DNA from: Dokdonia sp.
GTDB lineage: Bacteria > Bacteroidota > Bacteroidia > Flavobacteriales > Flavobacteriaceae
NCBI GenBank assembly: GCA_020630915.1
Contig: JAHDIF010000003.1
Coordinates: 310,001-374,000, forward strand
Direction: 5' to 3'
DNA: 64,000 nt
The position numbers and the translations under genes are program-made. Shown here piece by piece: positions 34,801 through 44,829 of the stretch (the first letter of the stretch is position 1; each line of letters starts with the position of its first letter). The notes below the pieces were generated by a model. That model made no database searches and had not been told where the DNA came from. It saw nothing but the letters and a program-made list of their open reading frames with translations.

Positions 34801-35725
34801 TTATACGATAGCCTGCTAGTGCTTGACTTCCAAAATAAATTATTAATGATCTTGCATTTTCATTTTCCCTTAAGTCAACCTTAAATGAGTACCCTGTCTG
34901 CGTTTTTATAATTGGAGGATTGACGTTTTTACCGCCAATATTGAAGGAAATCCAATCTTCTTCTAGATCTGTTTCTATTAAAAAATTATATGTAGATTTT
35001 TTCACTTTCCTTTCCAGCATCCCATTTTTAGGATTATTTATTGTGACAACTTCTATTAGTGGGCTATAATATATTGGCAAATATGAAAATTCCTTTTTAC
35101 TCATAAGGGGAGACAATAAGGCGTTTTTTGGGTTATCAGGATAATGACTAAGGGCCAATAATTCAGGTGGAGAACAGAAATATAAATAATTTCTTTCCTT
35201 AATAAATTTTCCATTCCAACTTCCTGCACCCCAAGTTGCATCTATTAAATACTCTTTATTGTCAATGGTTACGATATTCCAAGCGTGATTCGAAGAAAGT
35301 GACCTTCCAATATCCTCAACATCAGTTTTAGCATTTCCAGTTATCACTCGCGATGGAATATTGAGCTCAATCATTATGTTTTGAAATAATTGTGAGTATC
35401 CGGAACAAATGGCTTTTTTAGTCTTTAAAACCCTATGCCCCATATCTTGGCTTAATTTCAAATCGTTTACATAACGTTTATAAATTTCTCGAGTGGGTTC
35501 TTGCTCTTCAAATGAATAGGCAATGTGTTCCGTAATCCATGTAAATGTAGCTCTCGTTTTTTCCAAATCCGTATCGAAATCTTTATCGATACGTTGTGCT
35601 AAAATTTTGGGAGACTTAAATGAAGATGGGTAGTTTAAAACTAGGGAATCTACAGACTCTAAGTTTTGACCAAAAAGAATGCCTATTTGTCCAAAAAGCA
35701 ATAGTATTAAGAAGTGTCTGGTCAT
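34796..35725 (-). CDS. Exported transglutaminase-like protein
   Basis: The 309-residue protein has a signal peptide (FLILLLFGQIGILFGQ) and a transglutaminase-like papain fold: the nucleophile Cys in KKAICSGYSQLFQ, the His in SSNHAWNIVTID and the Asp in YLIDATWGAGSW. That is the Cys-His-Asp order of the family, so peptidase or cross-linking activity is likely but the substrate is unknown. The C-terminal 120 residues are a beta-rich unknown domain. It lies beside cca on the same strand. Confidence 0.85.
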   Translation of the reverse strand: MTRHFLILLLFGQIGILFGQNLESVDSLVLNYPSSFKSPKILAQRIDKDFDTDLEKTRATFTWITEHIAYSFEEQEPTREIYKRYVNDLKLSQDMGHRVLKTKKAICSGYSQLFQNIMIELNIPSRVITGNAKTDVEDIGRSLSSNHAWNIVTIDNKEYLIDATWGAGSWNGKFIKERNYLYFCSPPELLALSHYPDNPKNALLSPLMSKKEFSYLPIYYSPLIEVVTINNPKNGMLERKVKKSTYNFLIETDLEEDWISFNIGGKNVNPPIIKTQTGYSFKVDLRENENARSLIIYFGSQALAGYRIK

Positions 35726-35741
35726 ATAAACAATGGAACAA

Positions 35742-37160
35742 TTACTGTACCGAAAGTCCCATTTTTTTCCCTTTTTCCATCATAAAAGAATAAGCGGCCT
35801 CATACTCATTTGGGATTTCTCCTTCAAGAATAGCTTCTTTAATGGCTTCCTTAATAATACCAATCTCTCTACAGGGCTTCAGGTTAAATGTTTTCATGAT
35901 CTCCTCTCCAGACACTGGTGGTTGAAAATTACGAACGTGATCACGCTCTTCAACCTCCTTGATTTTATGACGTACTACCTTAAAATTATTATGGTATTTC
36001 TTAAATCGTTTAGGATTTTTAGTGGTGATATCTGCCTCGCACAAAATCATTAAGTCCTCAATATAGTCGCCAGCATCAAAAACGAGTCTTCGCACGGCGC
36101 TATCTGTCACTTTATCAGTGGCAATAACAATGGGTCTCGAACTCATAAGTACCATTTTTTGAACAAATTTCATCTTCTCATTAAGAGGCATACGGAGTCT
36201 CTTAAAAAGCTTGAATACCATTTTGGACCCAACGAATTCATGACCGTGAAATGTCCACCCTACTTTTTTGCTAAATTTTTTAGTAGGTGCTTTACCAATA
36301 TCGTGAAGCAAAGCGGCCCAACGAAGCCATAAATCATCTGTATTACGTGCGATATTGTCAACAACTTCTAGCGTGTGATAAAAATTATCTTTGTGTGTTT
36401 GCCCTTCTTTTTCGTCAATACCTTTCAATGCGGTAAGTTCTGGAAGGAAATAGGGGAGAAGCCCTGTTTTCTCTAAAAGTAAAAACCCCTTAGAAGGTAC
36501 AGGACTCATCATTATTTTATGGAGCTCTTCTACAATACGTTCATTGGTTATAATCTTTATGCGGTGTGCATTTCGCGAAAGCGCCTTAAAAGATGCTACT
36601 TCGATTTTAAAGTCTAACTGTGTTGCAAACCGTATCGCACGCAGCATTCGTAGCGGATCATCGCTGTAGGTTATATCTGGATCAAGTGGGGTTCTAATAA
36701 CTTTAGTATCCAAATCTGCAATACCCCCAAAAGGGTCTAACAACTCTCCAAAGGTGGCATCGTTAAGGGATAATGCAAGCGCATTAATGGTAAAATCTCG
36801 TCTATTTTGATCGTCTTGGAGCGTGCCATTTTCTACCTGGGGGTTACGGCTATCTTCTGTATATGACTCTTTACGAGCACCCACAAACTCGACCTCTATA
36901 GTTCCAGACTTGAGCATCGCTGTACCGTAGGTCTTAAATACTTGCACTTTGGGATGATTAGGTAATAGAGATGCAACTTTATGAGCTAGTTCTATGCCAC
37001 TTCCTACGGTTACGATGTCTACATCTTTTGCGTCTCCACGTCTTAAGATATAGTCTCTCACAAATCCTCCTATGACATAGGTTTCTAGGCCCAATGCTTC
37101 AGATGCTTTGGTGATGGTTTTAAAAATGGATAAGGATAGGGCGTTCTTATAATTGGGCAT
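35742..37160 (-). CDS. cca: CCA tRNA nucleotidyltransferase with HD domain
   Basis: The enzyme adds or repairs the 3' CCA of tRNA. The 472-residue protein has the polymerase-beta-type head (VIGGFVRDYIL...DVDIVT, about 30-50), RRDFTINALA, the neck (DDPLRMLRAIRFATQL) and an HD phosphohydrolase domain (HDIGKAPTKKF, about 283-293). Poly(A) polymerase is the alternative name in this family; with no second such gene visible CCA activity is the safer call. It overlaps sua5 by one base. A core palindrome copy is at 36571-36580. Confidence 0.95.
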   Translation of the reverse strand: MPNYKNALSLSIFKTITKASEALGLETYVIGGFVRDYILRRGDAKDVDIVTVGSGIELAHKVASLLPNHPKVQVFKTYGTAMLKSGTIEVEFVGARKESYTEDSRNPQVENGTLQDDQNRRDFTINALALSLNDATFGELLDPFGGIADLDTKVIRTPLDPDITYSDDPLRMLRAIRFATQLDFKIEVASFKALSRNAHRIKIITNERIVEELHKIMMSPVPSKGFLLLEKTGLLPYFLPELTALKGIDEKEGQTHKDNFYHTLEVVDNIARNTDDLWLRWAALLHDIGKAPTKKFSKKVGWTFHGHEFVGSKMVFKLFKRLRMPLNEKMKFVQKMVLMSSRPIVIATDKVTDSAVRRLVFDAGDYIEDLMILCEADITTKNPKRFKKYHNNFKVVRHKIKEVEERDHVRNFQPPVSGEEIMKTFNLKPCREIGIIKEAIKEAILEGEIPNEYEAAYSFMMEKGKKMGLSVQ

Positions 37161-37720
37161 TACTCTCGTATAACAGTCACTTTTCCGCTATTGGTCAGTT
37201 TAATGATAGCGCTAGGTTTAGAAGATTTTTTGTCTCGATCTAAGTTTACAACATAGTCTACACCTTCTATAATGGCTTTATCAATGTCTTTAAAACTTTG
37301 CGGTGTGGGGCTTCCATTTATGTTTGCACTTGTAGAGACAATAGGCCTTTTAAATTTTTTTAATAAAATATTACAAAAAGTATTGCGACACACTCTCATA
37401 GCAAGTGTGTTATCTTTTGCTATCAGATTTTCTGCAACTCGTATAGGTTCGTCATAAATGATCGTAGTAGGGCGGGCCGCATATTTTAAGATATCGTAGG
37501 CTACTTCTGGAATTTCTTCTACATACTGCTGTAACATTCTAAAATCACTTACTAAACAAATAAGACCTTCACTTTCTGTTTGTTTTTTTAATTTGCACAA
37601 ACGTTCTATAGCTCCAGGATGCGTAGAGTCACATCCAATACTCCATACGGTATCTGTGGGGTATAGTATGAGGCCACCGCGTTTTAAGACAGCCAGTACT
37701 GCTTCATGTTCTTCTCTCAT
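37160..37720 (-). CDS. tsaC: L-threonylcarbamoyladenylate synthase (Sua5/YrdC)
   Basis: The enzyme makes threonylcarbamoyl-AMP for the t6A tRNA modification. The 186 residues carry the YrdC pattern: GGLILYPTDTVWSIGCDSTHPGAIERLCKLKKQ (KxR-type opening), LAMRVCRNTFC and PIVSTSANINGSPTP. It lacks the extra Sua5 domain. It shares one base with cca, and its start lies 2 bases from the stop of the pyruvyltransferase gene, so they look cotranscribed. Confidence 0.95.
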   Translation of the reverse strand: MREEHEAVLAVLKRGGLILYPTDTVWSIGCDSTHPGAIERLCKLKKQTESEGLICLVSDFRMLQQYVEEIPEVAYDILKYAARPTTIIYDEPIRVAENLIAKDNTLAMRVCRNTFCNILLKKFKRPIVSTSANINGSPTPQSFKDIDKAIIEGVDYVVNLDRDKKSSKPSAIIKLTNSGKVTVIRE

Positions 37721-37721
37721 C

Positions 37722-38624
37722 TTAAAGATTTAAATAGTCAAATGCTTTGTCTGCAAATTTACGATTGATAGATCTACATTCGGCAAGAAGAGTGGGGAAA
37801 GTTTCTGCTTTCGCGAAAGCGCCCACAGCATTCTCAAAACTACTTATCACTGGCTTATGCTTAAAATCATAAAATTTTGAGGAGTTAGGAATGACAACCA
37901 CTTTTTTACCCATAAGCATAGACCAATACATCGCATGGTAGCTATCCGTCACGATCTTTTGAGATGCTCCTATAAAATCTATAATTTCTTTAAGATCTGT
38001 TGTGTTGGAGGTTGTAGGGTAGTCCTTAAAGAGATTAACAACTTCTGGTTTTTTTACAGTGTCTTTATGAAAAATAACTCCTATTTCTTGTGTTTCTTCA
38101 TAGTCATTATCAAAAAGTGAGTGCATACAGCTTACACAGGGTACATATGCTCCGGGCATAGTATAATCTCGTGTTCCTACGAGACCAAATTTTGATATGT
38201 CAACATTGTAATCGCTTACGTTTCCATAGGTGTTGGGAGATTTAGAATTATGTCCCACACCCCAAAGTACGACTTTCTTGCCTCGCTTAGCAATAGCCTC
38301 AAAAGCGTCCATTTGTAGTTTAAAACCATTTCTATTGAGAAGTCCGCCACCGCCTATAATTAGAGCATTATTAGAAATTTTATCTATAAACTGGTTGCGC
38401 ACTTCTTTTTCGGTACGTTTATAATCAAAAATATCGAGACCAGTGCCCTTTAACTCTGGGAAATAGTGATGCGGTGCACAATAATAGTCACCTATATTTT
38501 TAGTGTCTAGTCTGTGTATATTAACAACACCATTATTGTATTGTGTATTCTTTTTGAGATCACTCTTAAATCTATACTTCATGAGTTTTCTCGTAATCGT
38601 GCGCTGGATTTTATTAGTACTCAT
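37722..38624 (-). CDS. Polysaccharide pyruvyltransferase family protein
   Basis: The 300-residue protein resembles CsaB/WcaK-type enzymes that add pyruvate ketals to sugars, with NIGDYYCAPHHYFPEL, ALIIGGGGLLNRNGF, KKVVLWGVGHNSK and a C-terminal SQKIVTDSYHAMYWSMLMGKKVVVIP. Pyruvylated glycans act in cell-wall or exopolysaccharide anchoring. The start overlaps the glycosyltransferase stop by 11 bp, linking it to glycan synthesis. AFAKA near the C-terminus is encoded by a perfect palindrome (37807-37820). Confidence 0.9.
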   Translation of the reverse strand: MSTNKIQRTITRKLMKYRFKSDLKKNTQYNNGVVNIHRLDTKNIGDYYCAPHHYFPELKGTGLDIFDYKRTEKEVRNQFIDKISNNALIIGGGGLLNRNGFKLQMDAFEAIAKRGKKVVLWGVGHNSKSPNTYGNVSDYNVDISKFGLVGTRDYTMPGAYVPCVSCMHSLFDNDYEETQEIGVIFHKDTVKKPEVVNLFKDYPTTSNTTDLKEIIDFIGASQKIVTDSYHAMYWSMLMGKKVVVIPNSSKFYDFKHKPVISSFENAVGAFAKAETFPTLLAECRSINRKFADKAFDYLNL

Positions 38625-39705
38625 AAGATCTATTTAAAAGATTATTGTATACCTCTAAGTATTGCTTTGCTGCAATATCCCAATTAAAGGAATTTGCTCT
38701 TTTTATCGCTTTGGCCTGATATTCTTTCTTATTGATTTGTATACCTTTTAGGCCTTCTAATAAAGCATGAGCCATGTACTTTGGGTCATAATGGTCCCAA
38801 TACCTGGCGATATCACCACCTATTTCTGGTAATGAAGTGTTATTAGATGTAAATACTGGTTTTCCAAAACGCATAGCCTCAATTATAGGAAGTCCAAAAC
38901 CTTCGCGTAGTGAAGGAAATACAAATGCTTCACAGTTTTGATAATACCATTGTTTATCTTCTTCTGAGATTTTTCCTGGAAGCACTATTCTATTCGATAG
39001 GCCTTTGTTTGTAATTAGGTCCTTGATTTCTTGAGCTTCTTTTGTAGTATTCTTACCAGCAATTACTAGATGCATTTTAGGTATTAACTCTAGCATGCGT
39101 ATAAGACTCTTAAAATTTTTGCGAGCCGTAAACTCTCCGATACTAAATAGAAAGGGTTCATTAACAGCTACACTGGGAGAGTAATTACTAGATATTGTTA
39201 TATCAGAAATAGGATTACCGTTATAGATAACATACTCTGGCACCTTAGGAATATCAAAAAAATCGTGAGTAGACTTCTTCGCATACTCAGAAATATAGGT
39301 AATGGCGCTACTTCTGCTTAGTTTTTTTTGAAAACGCTGGTGTACGTCCTCTTCCATATAATTTTTTGTATTCTTTATGTAGGTAATATTATGCACGGTA
39401 AGCACGTAAGGAATATCGTGATAGGGCTCTATTTTTGTGTTTTGGTTCAAAGAGTGCCATATATCATACTTTTTGCGCGTACGAACAAGAGGGTATCTAG
39501 AGAGCGGCCTGTATTTCTTGTACACATAAGCAGCACCAAATTCGTTCCTCCACTTTTCGGGGTTAGCGGTATTTAATGTAATATTCAAACCCGAAACGTC
39601 TTGTTCTTTTAACGCTTTAAGTAAGTGGTAATTAAACTGACCAAACCCAAAAAATGGATTTTGTAAGTGGTGACTTTCTAGAAAAAGAGTCGATTTTTTA
39701 CTCAT
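38614..39705 (-). CDS. Glycosyltransferase, family 4-like
   Basis: This 363-residue GT-B enzyme has an N-terminal Rossmann half (FFGFGQFNYHLLKAL) and the C-terminal donor half with SIGEFTARKNFKSLIRMLE, LVIAGKNTTKEAQEI and FPSLREGFGLPIIEAMRFGKPVFTSNNTSLPEIGGDIA, where the EGFGLPIIEA segment binds the nucleotide sugar. The sugar is unknown. I place the start at the ATG at 39705; a GTG two codons earlier (39711) is possible. It overlaps the pyruvyltransferase gene by 11 bp and is divergent from the kinase. Confidence 0.92.
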   Translation of the reverse strand: MSKKSTLFLESHHLQNPFFGFGQFNYHLLKALKEQDVSGLNITLNTANPEKWRNEFGAAYVYKKYRPLSRYPLVRTRKKYDIWHSLNQNTKIEPYHDIPYVLTVHNITYIKNTKNYMEEDVHQRFQKKLSRSSAITYISEYAKKSTHDFFDIPKVPEYVIYNGNPISDITISSNYSPSVAVNEPFLFSIGEFTARKNFKSLIRMLELIPKMHLVIAGKNTTKEAQEIKDLITNKGLSNRIVLPGKISEEDKQWYYQNCEAFVFPSLREGFGLPIIEAMRFGKPVFTSNNTSLPEIGGDIARYWDHYDPKYMAHALLEGLKGIQINKKEYQAKAIKRANSFNWDIAAKQYLEVYNNLLNRSYEY

Positions 39706-39754
39706 TGTCACAAATATAGTTATTTGCTGTGATGGGTCATTATGTAATATACCT

Positions 39755-39762
39755 TAGTTTTG
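39755..39762 (+). promoter_or_regulatory. -7 element of the WaaP-like kinase gene
   Basis: TAGTTTTG matches TAnnTTTG. Its last base is 5 bases before the GTG start at 39767, so the mRNA would begin at or next to the start codon. Confidence 0.5.
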
Positions 39763-39766
39763 CATT

Positions 39767-40516
39767 GTGAAAGCTATCTTTTCTAGCACATATAAGGGCG
39801 ATAAAAGGGCCATAAAAAGATTTATCCAAGAGTATACCACTCTCGGAAGAAAATTTGATGAACGAAATCGTAACTCTTTAAAATTATTCGATCTAGAAGA
39901 GCGCACGATTAATGTCAAGTCCTTTAAGAAGCCACATTTTTTCAATAGTATCATTTATCGCTATGTAAGAACCTCTAAGGCACAACGTTCCTTTGAATAT
40001 GCACATAAATTGCTGAAAAACGGAATTGGAACACCACAACCTATCGCTTATTTTGAAGAGTATACCTTTTTAGGCCTTGGTAAAAGTTTTTACGTGAGTG
40101 AACATCTAGACTATGATTTGACCTATCGCGAGCTAGTAAGAGATAGTGCTTATGCTGGAAACAAAGAGCTTCTAGAAGCTTTTGGTAAATTTACATATGC
40201 GCTTCACGCGAAAGGGATTCACTTTCTAGATCATTCTGTAGGAAATACATTAATCACTTTAAATGAAGGAAAACCCCGCTTTTACCTAGTAGACCTCAAC
40301 CGAATGAAATTTTGCACAATGAGCTTTAAAGCTCGGATGAAAAACTTTGAGCGTCTATCTAAAGTTGAAGACCATATACGTTATATGGCAAAAGGATATG
40401 CACAAGAGAGTGGAGAAGATAAAGATACTATCTTCAAGGCTATCTTTAAATACACCAAGAACTATCAACAGAAATTTTATCGGAAAAAGCGCTGGAAAAA
40501 ACTACTTAAATCATAG
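39767..40516 (+). CDS. WaaP/Kdo-kinase-like lipopolysaccharide kinase
   Basis: The 249-residue protein has the kinase-like pattern of LPS-core kinases: a Lys strand (INVKSFKKP, Lys51), the helix Glu (FEYAHKLL), the catalytic loop HFLDHSVGN (Asp155, Asn160) and LVDLNRM (Asp176) in place of DFG. It probably phosphorylates a Kdo or heptose of the LPS inner core in the cytoplasm, which fits the divergent glycosyltransferase and pyruvyltransferase genes. The start is GTG, as no ATG exists in the N-terminal part. Basic C-terminus (YRKKRWKKLLKS). Confidence 0.85.
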   Translation: MKAIFSSTYKGDKRAIKRFIQEYTTLGRKFDERNRNSLKLFDLEERTINVKSFKKPHFFNSIIYRYVRTSKAQRSFEYAHKLLKNGIGTPQPIAYFEEYTFLGLGKSFYVSEHLDYDLTYRELVRDSAYAGNKELLEAFGKFTYALHAKGIHFLDHSVGNTLITLNEGKPRFYLVDLNRMKFCTMSFKARMKNFERLSKVEDHIRYMAKGYAQESGEDKDTIFKAIFKYTKNYQQKFYRKKRWKKLLKS

Positions 40517-40532
40517 AATTTGTAGAAGGTGA

Positions 40533-40919
40533 TCAATCTAATAATTGATCTGTAATGATTACTGTATAGGTATACTCAAATCCAGAGACGGTAGCAAACT
40601 CCCAATTTGCATCGTTTATTGGATCCTGCTCATAGGCAGTTATTAAGTTTCCGCTTGCATCTGGTTTGTAGAGTACCACAGTATCAAAGGCTGTATTTTC
40701 AGAAGGGGCAATGCTGAAAGATTCATTTGTGCTCATAGCAATAAATTGACTAGAATTGCTTTCAATCACAAATTCTGTAGCACTTTCAGTGAGGTACGTA
40801 AGATCAATGCTAGAATCATTTTGAATGTAATACTCAGTTGAAACTAATGGATCATTGTCGTCTTCACATTGTGTTGCCATTAAAATAGGTGCAATCAGTA
40901 AAATCAGTAGCTTTTTCAT
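40533..40919 (-). CDS. Small lipoprotein, unknown function
   Basis: The 128-residue protein has a lipoprotein signal (LLILLIAPILMATQC, Cys18) followed by an acidic EDDNDP spacer that would place it away from the membrane, a feature of surface lipoproteins in Bacteroidetes. The rest is beta-rich (IDLTYLTESATEFVIESNSSQFIAM, YTYTVIITDQLLD). No known domain is recognised. It is convergent with the WaaP-like kinase gene. Confidence 0.75.
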   Translation of the reverse strand: MKKLLILLIAPILMATQCEDDNDPLVSTEYYIQNDSSIDLTYLTESATEFVIESNSSQFIAMSTNESFSIAPSENTAFDTVVLYKPDASGNLITAYEQDPINDANWEFATVSGFEYTYTVIITDQLLD

Positions 40920-41108
40920 AATAGTAGGATTTGTTTATTACAAAACACTTACAGAGAAGTTTGTCCCACCAGTTACGCTTATTTTAACGCTATTTTAAGA
41001 TAAACTAGGGTTTAGTATTGCCTTTAAGAATAGTAGAGAAGCTTTAATTATTGTAGATTTCTTAGTATTTTTAAATGTCCTTACGAATTATACATAATAC
41101 CACTTAAT

Positions 41109-41468
41109 ATGAAACTAATTTTTAAAATAGCCCTAGTTCTAGTCGTATCCATTACAAGTTTGAATGCACAGACGGATATGCCGGTTGCCAAAGAAGGAGA
41201 TATCTACTTAATAGCAGAAACTATCAATGATAATTATCTTTATATAAAAGTACCTAAAGATAATTTTATTGTTAAAAGAGGGGGCATTAGAGATTATAAA
41301 TCTTTTGCAGGTAAAAAGGTGGTGCTCTCAAAAATAAAAAAGAATAATAAGGGAGAAACTGTTGCCACAATAAAACTGGCTTCAGGAAAACGTTTTTTTA
41401 AGAGTCATAAGTACCTAAAAGTATTGCTGCCACAAGCCATATCCGAAGGGGAGCTTGTAAAAGCTTAA
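41109..41468 (+). CDS. Small secreted protein, unknown function
   Basis: The 119-residue protein has a signal peptide (IALVLVVSITSLNAQ) and a compact beta/basic body with YLYIKVPKDNFIVKRGGIRDYKSFAGKKVVLSKIKKNN. No known domain is recognised. The many Lys residues and the lack of a lipobox suggest a soluble periplasmic or secreted protein. The upstream 189-bp gap holds no clear promoter. Confidence 0.7.
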   Translation: MKLIFKIALVLVVSITSLNAQTDMPVAKEGDIYLIAETINDNYLYIKVPKDNFIVKRGGIRDYKSFAGKKVVLSKIKKNNKGETVATIKLASGKRFFKSHKYLKVLLPQAISEGELVKA

Positions 41469-41556
41469 CTTTTCTTGTTGATCTCAAATACTACCACATG
41501 TTTAGATTGAACCCTAAGTTACTCTAGATTAATCGCGACTCGTATTTCTAAACGTT

Positions 41557-44066
41557 TTACATCTCTCCGCCAAAGAAAATAGCATTCATAAGTAACTTAT
41601 TAGTTCCATACCAGAAGGCTCTAAAGTTAGTATTATCTGTAAATAAAATTACCTCACCGCGACCAGAGTTTTGATGCACAAAAGGTCTTGTTTCTCCAAT
41701 TGCTTCCAAGTTTATTTTAGAAATATAGCCCGCTTCAAGAGGGTTTTTTGTGTATTGAATGGGGTTCTTATAGCTCGTAGAATCTGGCTTAACAAATATG
41801 GTAGTATTTCTAAAAAGAGATAGTTTATCATCAGTATATCCGAAGTTTACAGGATGTGATCGATCTTGCTTCGCTTCAAAAATGGCACCTCCAATTACTT
41901 GCGCACCATTAAAATCCCTACGTTGTTCAAAAGTTATATTCTTTGCAGGGTTTTTTGTCGTTTCAAACTCAATATCTAAAAGCTTGTTGCTTTCCATCCA
42001 ATTTGCTGCATTGCGATAACCTATTAGAGTCCCGCCATTCCGTACCCAGGTTTTAAGTTTATCTGTATTACTTTTCGTAATTGCTCTAAAATTATGAGGC
42101 ACTATAATATCTGTATAACGCGTCAAATCTGCTCTGCTCAAATTTTTAACATCTAGCTTGGTGATTTTCATATCATATCTCGTGTCAAACAAATGCCACA
42201 TTTCACCCGCATCATAAGAGTTTGTTCCTTGACCAACTATAAGTGCAACTCGCGCTGGTTCTAAAGCTCTAAACTGGTTACTTCCTAAATCTATACCCTC
42301 AGTAAGACCTGTAGAAACCGCAGTGATATCTATCGCTGTGTCTTTAGAAACAGATGATAAGAAGTCCGCCAGATCATTAGCATCCATCTTTTGATTTTGA
42401 ACGGGTATTAATATTGTACCATAGTCATAGCTCTTTCCTTCTAGGGAGAATTGTTGCATACCCACTTTTGCTCTCAATCCTTCATTTAGTATTTTGTTAA
42501 GCGCTTTAGGGGAGTAGTACTCGTGCCATTCCATTAAATAGGCGTATGTACTTGTTTGTACGGCATTAGGAGTTCGTTTTTTGAGTTCTGAAATAGCGGG
42601 TCCCGCATTCGATAAGGACGCATTTTCGGTAAAATCTACCCCAAAAGACAATGGGAATGACCAGGCAGAAATATCATAAAACAAACTATCTGTAAAAGTG
42701 GTACGTTTTTCAAACATCGCTTTCACAAGCCTAGACTGTCGCTGATTTTTGGGAACAATATAACTATATCCTTTTTTGAATTCTTTACCGCTTTCGCGAA
42801 AGCTTTTCTCTACAGAGTGTATAACTATTTTATGACGTTTAAGCACTTCTGCTAGATGAAATGATGTGCCGCATCTTTGGTATTTCCAAATGCATAAGCT
42901 CCGCCTTTTCCTTCTGAGCGAGCTTGCGTAAAGAAATCCTTTTGGTAATTTAATAGTTGTGTGCGCATTCCCTGAGCTGCTTCCAGCGTAGAGAGAATTG
43001 CCGTAAATTGATTACGTATTGTAAATGGAAATTCCAAAAGTCCGTTATCTGTTTCTTGGGCGTGTCCCCTTGAAGACCCTTGTTCAAATAGGATCCCGAT
43101 GCCACCGTTTATATCTGGAAAAGTCGAACCTTTACCATAATAAAAATCATCAAAACTCTCTTCGGTATAGTAAAAGCTTCCTATTTTATCTAATGCTTTT
43201 GCGTGGTAGTTTCCTATTTGTTTTGTGAGTTCTTGATTAAGTTTTGGTGTTAGAGGGTGTGTGCGAGACTGGATGCCTGGTTGAAAGAAAAAAGAAGCGT
43301 TGCTACCCATCTCGTGATGATCTGTTAGAATGTTCGGGTACCACTTATGAAATGTTTCTATGCGAGCTCTTGATTCTGGCAATTGCACAGGGAGCCAATC
43401 TCTATTCATGTCAAACCAGTAATGATTAGTTCTACCTCTAGGCCATACCTCGTCGTATTCACGGTCTTGTGGATCTGGGTTGATATTGATACTTTTATTA
43501 GTATTGGCCCAGTAAGCAAAACGCTGCAAGCCATCTGGATTAAAGGATGGGTCAAATAAAATAACAGTGTTATTTAAAAGATCATTTATCTGACTTCCTT
43601 GTGCAGCTGCTAGGTAATAGGCAGCTACGAGTCCTGCATTTGCACCGCTAGGCTCATTTCCGTGTATAGACATACCTTGATAAACAACAATAGGCATTTG
43701 TTCTGTACTACTTGCACCACCATCTACTAATTTGAGATGGTTCTTTCTAATGGCGTCTATACGTCCATGGTTTTCAGGTGATGTAATTGTTAGTAACAAT
43801 ATAGGACGCCCCTCAAATGTTTTCCCTCTATTTTCTATGGTAATTCTGTCACTTGCAGCGGCTAGTGTACGCATGTACTCAGATAACTTGTCGTGACTTA
43901 CGTGCCATTCTCCTGGGACATAGCCTAAAACACTTTCTGGTGTAGGTATAGAAGCGTTGTAAGAAACATCTTGTGGTAAGTAATATGACATATCTACATC
44001 ACCGCTTTGTGCGAAAATTATAGATGTGATACTTATTAATAGGGTAGTTATGTATAGTTTATACAT
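41557..44066 (-). pseudogene. M14 family metallopeptidase split by a one-base frameshift
   Basis: Two adjacent reading frames (44066-42852, 404 aa, and 42846-41557, about 429 aa) together make one M14 zinc carboxypeptidase-like protein of about 835 residues. The first frame has a signal peptide and the intact M14 core: HGNEPSGANAG (zinc His and Glu), a later zinc His (DHHEMGSNASFFF) and GIGILFEQGSSRG with the catalytic Glu. It then ends in DAAHHFI and a stop at 42852. Reading one frame over from the same place gives HLAEVLKRHKIVIH, which continues straight into the second frame, a C-terminal domain (VALIVGQGTNSYDAGEMWHLFDTRYDM). Adding one T to the TTT near 42857-42862 restores the frame. It is a true mutation, a sequencing error or a programmed shift. 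Confidence 0.85.
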
Positions 44067-44183
44067 AGGGTTGGCTTTTTGGTTTGTTAATTGAGTCCTT
44101 TAACTTAATAAGGGTTTCTAAAAATACTACTTTTTATGTCCAAGCCCCAAGATTAAGAGCCCACGAATATGTTAATTTTAGAC

Positions 44184-44825
44184 CTAGACATAAAAATAAA
44201 CGGACCAGAAATGGCAAAAAGTTCCGGCGAGCACAAATACGTGAAAGATGGCGTGGTTGTATGGTATACGTTTGATACTATATAAAACGGCGCCTATAGT
44301 ATATGAAACACCACCCGCAAAAAGCCATTGGACACCTTCTGGGGCAAGTGCTTCTAACAAAGGATTATAGGCAAAGACAATGAGCCAGCCCATTGCAACA
44401 TACAATATGGTCGAAACGATGTCAAAACGTCCCGTAAAAAATAGCTTTAAAATGATACCTACTACCGCAAGGCTCCAAGCAGTAATAAAAAGCGGTATTC
44501 CTATAGAATCTGGTAAAGTAACGAGGGTAAACGGAGTATACGTACCTGCAATAAGAACATAAATGGCTGCATGATCAAAAATCTTGAGACGAGCTCTCTT
44601 TCTAGGATTAGCAGATTTATGATAAATGGTAGAAGCCAGATAGAGCGCACACATGCTTACTCCAAAAACGATCGTACTCCAGAAATATGTGGATGAAACA
44701 CTAGGTTTTTTTAAGATAAAAAGGAATAGAGAGAGTACACTTCCTACAAAACCTAAACCATGTGTATAGATATTGAAAATTTCTTCTCTTTTAGAATATT
44801 CAAATAAAGGGTCAGGAGTCGCCAT
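44184..44825 (-). CDS. Hemolysin III / PAQR family membrane protein
   Basis: The 213-residue protein has seven membrane helices and the PAQR/YqfA motifs: NIYTHGLGFVGS, ASTIYHKSANPRKRARLKIFDHAAIYVLIAGTYTPFTL and NHAIFHVFVLAGTFCHF with the zinc-site His residues. Bacterial members affect membrane lipid composition or act as putative hydrolases; the hemolysin name is historical. It is 4 bp from the TlpA-like gene upstream on the same strand. Confidence 0.92.
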   Translation of the reverse strand: MATPDPLFEYSKREEIFNIYTHGLGFVGSVLSLFLFILKKPSVSSTYFWSTIVFGVSMCALYLASTIYHKSANPRKRARLKIFDHAAIYVLIAGTYTPFTLVTLPDSIGIPLFITAWSLAVVGIILKLFFTGRFDIVSTILYVAMGWLIVFAYNPLLEALAPEGVQWLFAGGVSYTIGAVLYSIKRIPYNHAIFHVFVLAGTFCHFWSVYFYV

Positions 44826-44829
44826 AAAA

